Positions 35,601 to 38,102 of a stretch of DNA of 38,102 nt are shown here, piece after piece. A model generated the notes under the pieces. That model was not told the origin of the DNA. It searched no databases and saw only the letters and a program-made list of their open reading frames with translations. The stretch spans positions 1-38,102 of the forward strand of contig NZ_NQKI01000041.1 in assembly GCF_002269125.1 (NCBI RefSeq). Reading direction: 5' to 3'. The translations under genes were made by a program, and so were the position numbers. Every line of letters starts with the position of its first letter. Position 1 is the first letter of the stretch. This stretch comes from Pseudomonas lundensis. Lineage in GTDB: Bacteria; Pseudomonadota; Gammaproteobacteria; Pseudomonadales; Pseudomonadaceae.

Positions 35601-35745
35601 ACTGGCCCGCGATGCCGCAGTAATCGGTGCTCAAGTAGGCGTGGTGTTGGGTAAAAGCACACGTCTGGAGCTGGACTACAACGGGCAATTGAGCAACAAG
35701 GACAAAACGCACGGGGTAGGGCTGAACCTGAGCTGGCAGTTCTGA
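32641..35745 (+). CDS. autotransporter serine protease, subtilisin (S8) type, PspB-like
   Basis: This is a tandem paralogue of the preceding gene, 1034 residues. The signal sequence has a long basic n-region and hydrophobic MSLALGMAYVGMIGQVQA (about 24-41, cleavage after AQA-type site). The subtilase domain has Asp91 in GIFDQPV, His148 in HGTHVGG and Ser369 in GTSMAAPHV. The Asp motif lacks the usual D-[ST]-G. The autotransporter repeat begins near residue 493 (LTKQGIGTLVLAGANTYSG), followed by linker and C-terminal beta-barrel ending in SWQF. The linker and barrel are very close to those of the first protease, while the catalytic domains differ much more, suggesting distinct substrates with a shared secretion module. 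AAGGA precedes the ATG. Confidence 0.9.
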   Translation: MDVTRGQLLPVGKVSTLPFKKRAMSLALGMAYVGMIGQVQAAPYVEAGRAGQPDSWRSPEFKADWGLGAINAQDAYAGGYSGKGVKLGIFDQPVYAQHPEFNSPNKVITLTTTGIREYTDPYIPVKAGDAFIYDGSPSAGSDGKLGSHGTHVGGIAGGNRDGGPMHGVAYDAQIIMADNGDPGPEDGIIRGNDGAVYKAGWDALAASGARIINNSWGIGITDTFRLGGRDPAYPHFTVADAQKQFDQIVPLLDTKAGGAYSGAIESARSGIVTIFAAGNDYNLNNPDAIAGLAHFVPDIAPNWITVASLQKNPDTASAIPYTLSTFSSRCGYAASFCVSAPGTGIYSAVIGGTTLDNMTVGYGNKSGTSMAAPHVAGSAAVLMERFPYMTGAQVAGVLKSTATDLGAAGVDELYGWGMINLHKAIDGPGMFIADADIPQTLRVEGSYGDGQFVADLPGVGALIDAGKPTERRCTDVSCGLDVWRNDIGGHGGLTKQGIGTLVLAGANTYSGPTAINQGLLAVNGSLSSAVTVNQNGVLGGSGQVGALTANAGGTVAPGNSIGTLNVAGNVTFEPGSTYAVELSPTQSDRLVAGGKATLNGGTVTLALENNPALLSRQEAGSLLGQQFDILQAAGGVEGQFASVLPNYLFIGGQLDYSATAVQLGIERTAASFASVALTPNQRAVAGAAEGLNAGNAVYEGILLSPSVTSARQAYQQLSGEIHPAIATQLINDSRHLRDAVGDRLRQHDLYTASAQASGQNSVWVKALGAWGKTDAGSSNAQYTTSLGGMLIGADGLISEATRLGVFTGYSHSGLNMGEGTHANASTDSYHLGAYVGHEIDALRLSAGGSYSWNRIDVKRDVQFADIDTKQKTKRDAETAQVFTEAAYRIELPALALEPFANLAYVHVRSDSFHEKGGAAALKGSRDNREAVLSTLGMRAAKTFILNSDQHMEVAGSLGWQHNLNAVGSDQDLSFVAGSTPFSVHSVSLARDAAVIGAQVGVVLGKSTRLELDYNGQLSNKDKTHGVGLNLSWQF

Positions 35746-35766
35746 TAAACAACTTTTCGCACGCAT

Positions 35767-35799
35767 AAAAAAGGCCAACGCAAGCGTTGGCCTTTTTTT
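35767..35799 (+). terminator. strong intrinsic terminator after the protease pair
   Basis: A stem of AAAAAAGGCCAACGC (35767-35781) with GCGTTGGCCTTTTTT (35784-35798) and a T7 run ends 54 bases after the second protease stop. The A-run on the other side could allow bidirectional use. Confidence 0.9.
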
Positions 35800-35821
35800 C
35801 CTGCATTACAGCCGCTGTAGG

Positions 35822-35836
35822 TTCACAAAATAGATG
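35822..35836 (+). repeat. 15-bp direct repeat, copy 1 (TTCACAAAATAGATG)
   Basis: Identical to the copy at 35930-35944. The two are spaced 108 bases start to start and bracket the hairpin at 35874-35909. Confidence 0.7.
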
Positions 35837-35873
35837 ATTCGGGAGACCCAGCAAACGCAGGGAAAATATCATT

Positions 35874-35909
35874 TTTTCTGTGACCGCCAAGGACGGGAAT
35901 CACAGAAAA
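35874..35909. repeat. hairpin between the direct repeats
   Basis: TTTTCTGTGA (35874-35883) pairs perfectly with TCACAGAAAA (35900-35909), with partial extension outward (atcatt/gatgag). The loop of 16 bases is GC-rich. Confidence 0.6.
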
Positions 35910-35929
35910 GATGAGAAAAGCCTACTGGA

Positions 35930-35944
35930 TTCACAAAATAGATG
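35930..35944 (+). repeat. 15-bp direct repeat, copy 2 (TTCACAAAATAGATG)
   Basis: Second exact copy; no further copies were found elsewhere in the window. Confidence 0.7.
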
Positions 35945-36543
35945 CGCTCTCGGCCCAGACAGAGGTTTCAGAGAGCGGCGGTTCTTCAACGCAGTTTGTG
36001 CGTTTAAAGAAGACCCCATACACCTCACTTGTGGAGCGCGCATGCCGGTGATGCCGTAAGGTGATGGACCCATGCCGCCAATCTTTCGAGATTGCTCTCG
36101 CCAATACCATGGCGGGATAGGGTCGCGTAGACCTAAAAGGCCCGGCCTATTCTTCAAATCAGACAAAAGTGCCCGGCTAGCATAGTTAGGTATTTGAGCT
36201 GTATCTTGGCAATGGCGAGGACTACTCGGTAATCAGTTCGCGCCACCGGCCAAGTATCAACGACAAACAGCTTTTGACTGTCTTCACAGATCTAACAATC
36301 GGCAGCAGTTCAACCAAGTCGGCATTCACTGCATCTCACTCACACCCATCAGGCTTGTTGGCTCCTTCGTGTTCGTCGCTAGGGCCTGGTAACCCTCGCC
36401 CCCCACCCCGAGTCGTCAAGAACAGTTACCGTTAGATTATTTAGTGCACTGTATGCACACACAGGCTGGTTGCATAACCACTATCTGGCGGATTAACATC
36501 ATGCTTCGTGGTAACGCCTCGCCCATGAATTGTGGAGTAGTCC

Positions 36544-37539
36544 ATGTCCTCATTGCTCAAAGTAACTCACGAAATCAAATATCTGGACGAAATCAAAAGT
36601 CTTTTCACTATTGATTTTGAAGGACTATTGACCAAGGAAACATACAGCCATCCCCTGCGCTCATATCATTTGATCAGGTCAGAAGCACGGTGTCAGTTTC
36701 TCAAAAAAGGCAGCCGGTGCGGACAGGAACATTCACGAGGCTTCGCTGTGGAATGCAAAGATGGTCAGCACGTTTTAATCGGGAATTGCTGCGCTTTTAA
36801 TCACCTTGGTCTCGATGACGATCAAGTTAAAAATACGTTTCGCCAATTATCCTCCGTAGAACGCATATCCATTCGCAGCCACAGAATAGGTAAAATGCTT
36901 GATCAGAGGTCTGAACTCCTCTCGCGTATTAAAAGCGCTCTTAAACAGCTGCGTTCGCTACAGCTAGATATATTTAAAATACATAAAGAATTTCCACCTT
37001 CGGTTATCGAAAACCTAGTGGAGCGCTGGCGCCGTGACTCTCTCCAGGTGACATGGGAATACCAAATCACCAAGAGGGACGAAAACGCGAAAGGCAGAGA
37101 TGCTTTTGAACGTCGGTGGTATCCCCATATCTGCGGTTTTATAAAAGGGCTCGGTCTTTGGCTAGACCTTGATGCGCAAAAATACCAAGAAAGGTTGTAT
37201 GCATTTCTTCATGAGGTCGAAGCCTTACCTACCAAAAAAAACCTATCCAAGGCTGATCTTGACTCCTCAGAGGCTGTTTTTCGAGAGCTTGGCGCAATCT
37301 CAGTTATTGAACGCGAGATCAGTAATCAACAAAAATTGCTCATTGATTTTCTTGAGCCCACCAACCTTCTGTTAACCGTACAGCTCGTTAAAAACCAAGC
37401 TCTTAGAGCAAAGAACGTCGAAGCAGTACAGAGGCTAACTTCGACGTTACTCGGAGTACGCCCCGATCATTTTGTAGCGACGCTTGATCAAGATATAAAG
37501 CAGCACTACGGTGCGACAGGCATACGTATCGCATCGTAA
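36544..37539 (+). CDS. hypothetical protein with N-terminal Cys cluster (331 aa)
   Basis: The family is not recognised. The N-terminal 90 residues carry Cys50, Cys59, Cys71, Cys82 and Cys83 with His63 and His87 (EARCQFLKKGSRCGQE and IGNCCAFNHLG), the look of a zinc-binding treble-clef or ribbon. The rest is helical and charged, with likely coiled-coil stretches at about 110-150 and 250-285. No signal peptide or membrane segment is seen. GGAG lies six bases before the ATG. Base composition is clearly more A/T-rich than the housekeeping genes (many AAA, ATT and TTA codons), suggesting horizontal acquisition. It lies 115 bp upstream of two small genes of similar composition. A nucleic-acid-binding role would be a guess. 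Confidence 0.7.
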   Translation: MSSLLKVTHEIKYLDEIKSLFTIDFEGLLTKETYSHPLRSYHLIRSEARCQFLKKGSRCGQEHSRGFAVECKDGQHVLIGNCCAFNHLGLDDDQVKNTFRQLSSVERISIRSHRIGKMLDQRSELLSRIKSALKQLRSLQLDIFKIHKEFPPSVIENLVERWRRDSLQVTWEYQITKRDENAKGRDAFERRWYPHICGFIKGLGLWLDLDAQKYQERLYAFLHEVEALPTKKNLSKADLDSSEAVFRELGAISVIEREISNQQKLLIDFLEPTNLLLTVQLVKNQALRAKNVEAVQRLTSTLLGVRPDHFVATLDQDIKQHYGATGIRIAS

Positions 37540-37654
37540 TTAGAAGTGCCGCTCTACGCACCGAGCGTCAAAAATACTACCCACTACCTAACTTCCAGTT
37601 TTAGGCTTCCAGGCCGATAACAGATGTGAAGATAGTCAAAGAGGAACCTCACTC

Positions 37655-37852
37655 ATGGCATTCGGATCACAAAACAGCGCCGCGCTAAATGTAGCAAGTC
37701 AGGCGGGTATAATTACGAAAGGCAAAGACATCTTTGACTCTTCTCATAACTGCGGCCGCGAGATGGGCTTCGAGTTGATGGGTGATCATTGGTGCTTTGG
37801 GATTCACGGCACTTGTTTCTTTGGTGACTTTTTATATCTTGTGAGCGTTTGA
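37655..37852 (+). CDS. hypothetical small protein (65 aa)
   Basis: Not recognised. GAGGAA stands nine bases before the ATG. The first half is polar (SQNSAALNVASQAGI) and the second half is Gly/aromatic-rich with three cysteines (Cys33, Cys47, Cys54) and a hydrophobic end (CFFGDFLYLVSV). It ends one base before the next start codon, so translation of the two genes is probably coupled. No signal peptide is evident. It could be an accessory or partner of the downstream protein. Confidence 0.5.
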   Translation: MAFGSQNSAALNVASQAGIITKGKDIFDSSHNCGREMGFELMGDHWCFGIHGTCFFGDFLYLVSV

Positions 37853-37853
37853 T

Positions 37854-38078
37854 ATGACTGCAATAGCGCTTTTGAACGCTGAGACGGACCCACATATTGT
37901 GGCTGACACACTGTTAAGTGTGGACGGGGAGGACCCACGGAAAATCAAAAAAATCTGGCTGCCTGCCCTTGGAGACGTGCAGTCGCAGTGGGGAGAAGGA
38001 GGTGATCGGTGGCATATATCGAGACTAGGCTCTGTACGTAAAGTATTGTCGCAAGCACCGCATAGCGCAGGCCAATGA
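37854..38078 (+). CDS. proteasome-beta-like (Ntn-hydrolase) protein, N-terminal part; frame broken
   Basis: The first 59 codons look like the start of a proteasome-type N-terminal nucleophile protein. After Met removal Thr becomes residue 1, Asp is residue 17 (HIVADTLLS) and lysines fall at 31-32 (IKKIWLP), close to the Thr1/Asp17/Lys33 set of HslV and proteasome beta subunits. A tryptophan-rich segment (WGEGGDRWHISRLG) follows. After Gly59 the frame gives only 15 unlikely residues and a stop, far short of the roughly 170 or more residues expected. The +1 frame is open from 38029 to the window edge without a start codon, suggesting a frameshift or an insertion. Functional status is doubtful. 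Confidence 0.45.
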   Translation: MTAIALLNAETDPHIVADTLLSVDGEDPRKIKKIWLPALGDVQSQWGEGGDRWHISRLGSVRKVLSQAPHSAGQ

Positions 38079-38102
38079 GACCATCGCCGCAAAACTTGTT
38101 GC

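Larger units (their letters stand above)
35800..36543. other. 740-bp repeat-containing region with no supported gene
   Basis: The stretch holds a 15-bp direct repeat, two hairpins (35874-35909 and 35945-35977) and otherwise no ORF with a ribosome site. A minus-strand frame (35900-36166) starts at TTG without a ribosome site and is not accepted. A plus-strand frame from about 36190 to 36435 has coding-like composition but no start codon context, so it may be a gene remnant. Confidence 0.4.

Noticed and set aside
35900..36166. 88-codon minus-strand open frame downstream of the proteases
   Set aside because: TTG start without ribosome site, low-complexity Arg/Gly/Pro composition and overlap with hairpins; probably not a gene, though it may mark a repeated element.
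36190..36435. plus-strand coding-like frame (FELYLGNGEDYSVISS region)
   Set aside because: No start codon with a ribosome site and no recognisable family; at most a gene remnant.
1..38102. CRISPR arrays, tRNA, rRNA genes, complete insertion sequences
   Set aside because: No regularly spaced repeats, no tRNA-like cloverleaf or rRNA sequence and no transposase were recognised on reading both strands.
38026..38102. insertion-sequence end beginning at ggctctgt
   Set aside because: The first bases resemble IS6-family ends, but the similarity fades after about eight bases and neither the second end nor a transposase is in the window, so no mobile element is called.

Overview
The window is a chromosomal segment of a Pseudomonas, most likely of the P. 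fluorescens group. The run aroE, hemF, qor, tsaC, dprA, def, fmt, rsmB, trkA, lpxL, tag, glyQ, glyS, gmhB, plsC reproduces, in order and orientation, the block that lies just beside gyrB and oriC in Pseudomonas genomes. Codon use is GC-rich through most of the window. Seven exact copies of the DnaA box 9-mer between 12.2 and 24.8 kb fit an origin-proximal position. Species assignment is inference.

Layout. 0.2-5.4 kb: a translationally coupled RND efflux operon with two lipoprotein adaptors and one pump (TriABC-like architecture). 5.4-6.2 kb: a palindromic repeat, a small hypothetical gene on the minus strand and its structured leader. 6.2-8.2 kb: betT, a choline transporter. 8.5-10.6 kb: a minus-strand cluster hemF-aroE-DOPA-dioxygenase-like. 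10.8-24.8 kb: the origin-proximal housekeeping block. It covers quinone reductase, tRNA threonylcarbamoyladenosine synthesis (tsaC), DNA processing (dprA), N-terminal formyl and deformylation functions (fmt, def), 16S rRNA methylation (rsmB), K+ uptake regulation (trkA), lipid A and phospholipid acylation (lpxL, plsC), 3-methyladenine repair (tag), glycyl-tRNA synthetase (glyQS) and heptose synthesis (gmhB). The LysM gene normally found between def and dprA is absent, leaving about 570 bp without a convincing gene.

25.0-38.1 kb: where gyrB would be expected after plsC, the window instead holds accessory genes. These are an MHS-type MFS transporter and a GMC oxidoreductase, with a divergent LysR regulator, probably a catabolic or uptake unit. 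Two tandem paralogous subtilisin-type autotransporter proteases (PspA/PspB-like) follow. After the pspB terminator comes about 740 bp of repeat-rich, mostly gene-free DNA. The end is visibly lower in GC and carries three uncharacterised genes: a 331-residue protein with an N-terminal Cys cluster, a 65-residue protein, and the N-terminal part of a protein with proteasome-beta-like (Ntn-hydrolase) Thr1/Asp17/Lys spacing. The last frame breaks off near the window edge.

The parts most worth a second look are this 3' cassette, the DnaA-box cluster, the leader hairpin at 5.85-5.92 kb, and the tandem protease pair. No tRNA, rRNA, CRISPR array or complete insertion sequence was recognised.
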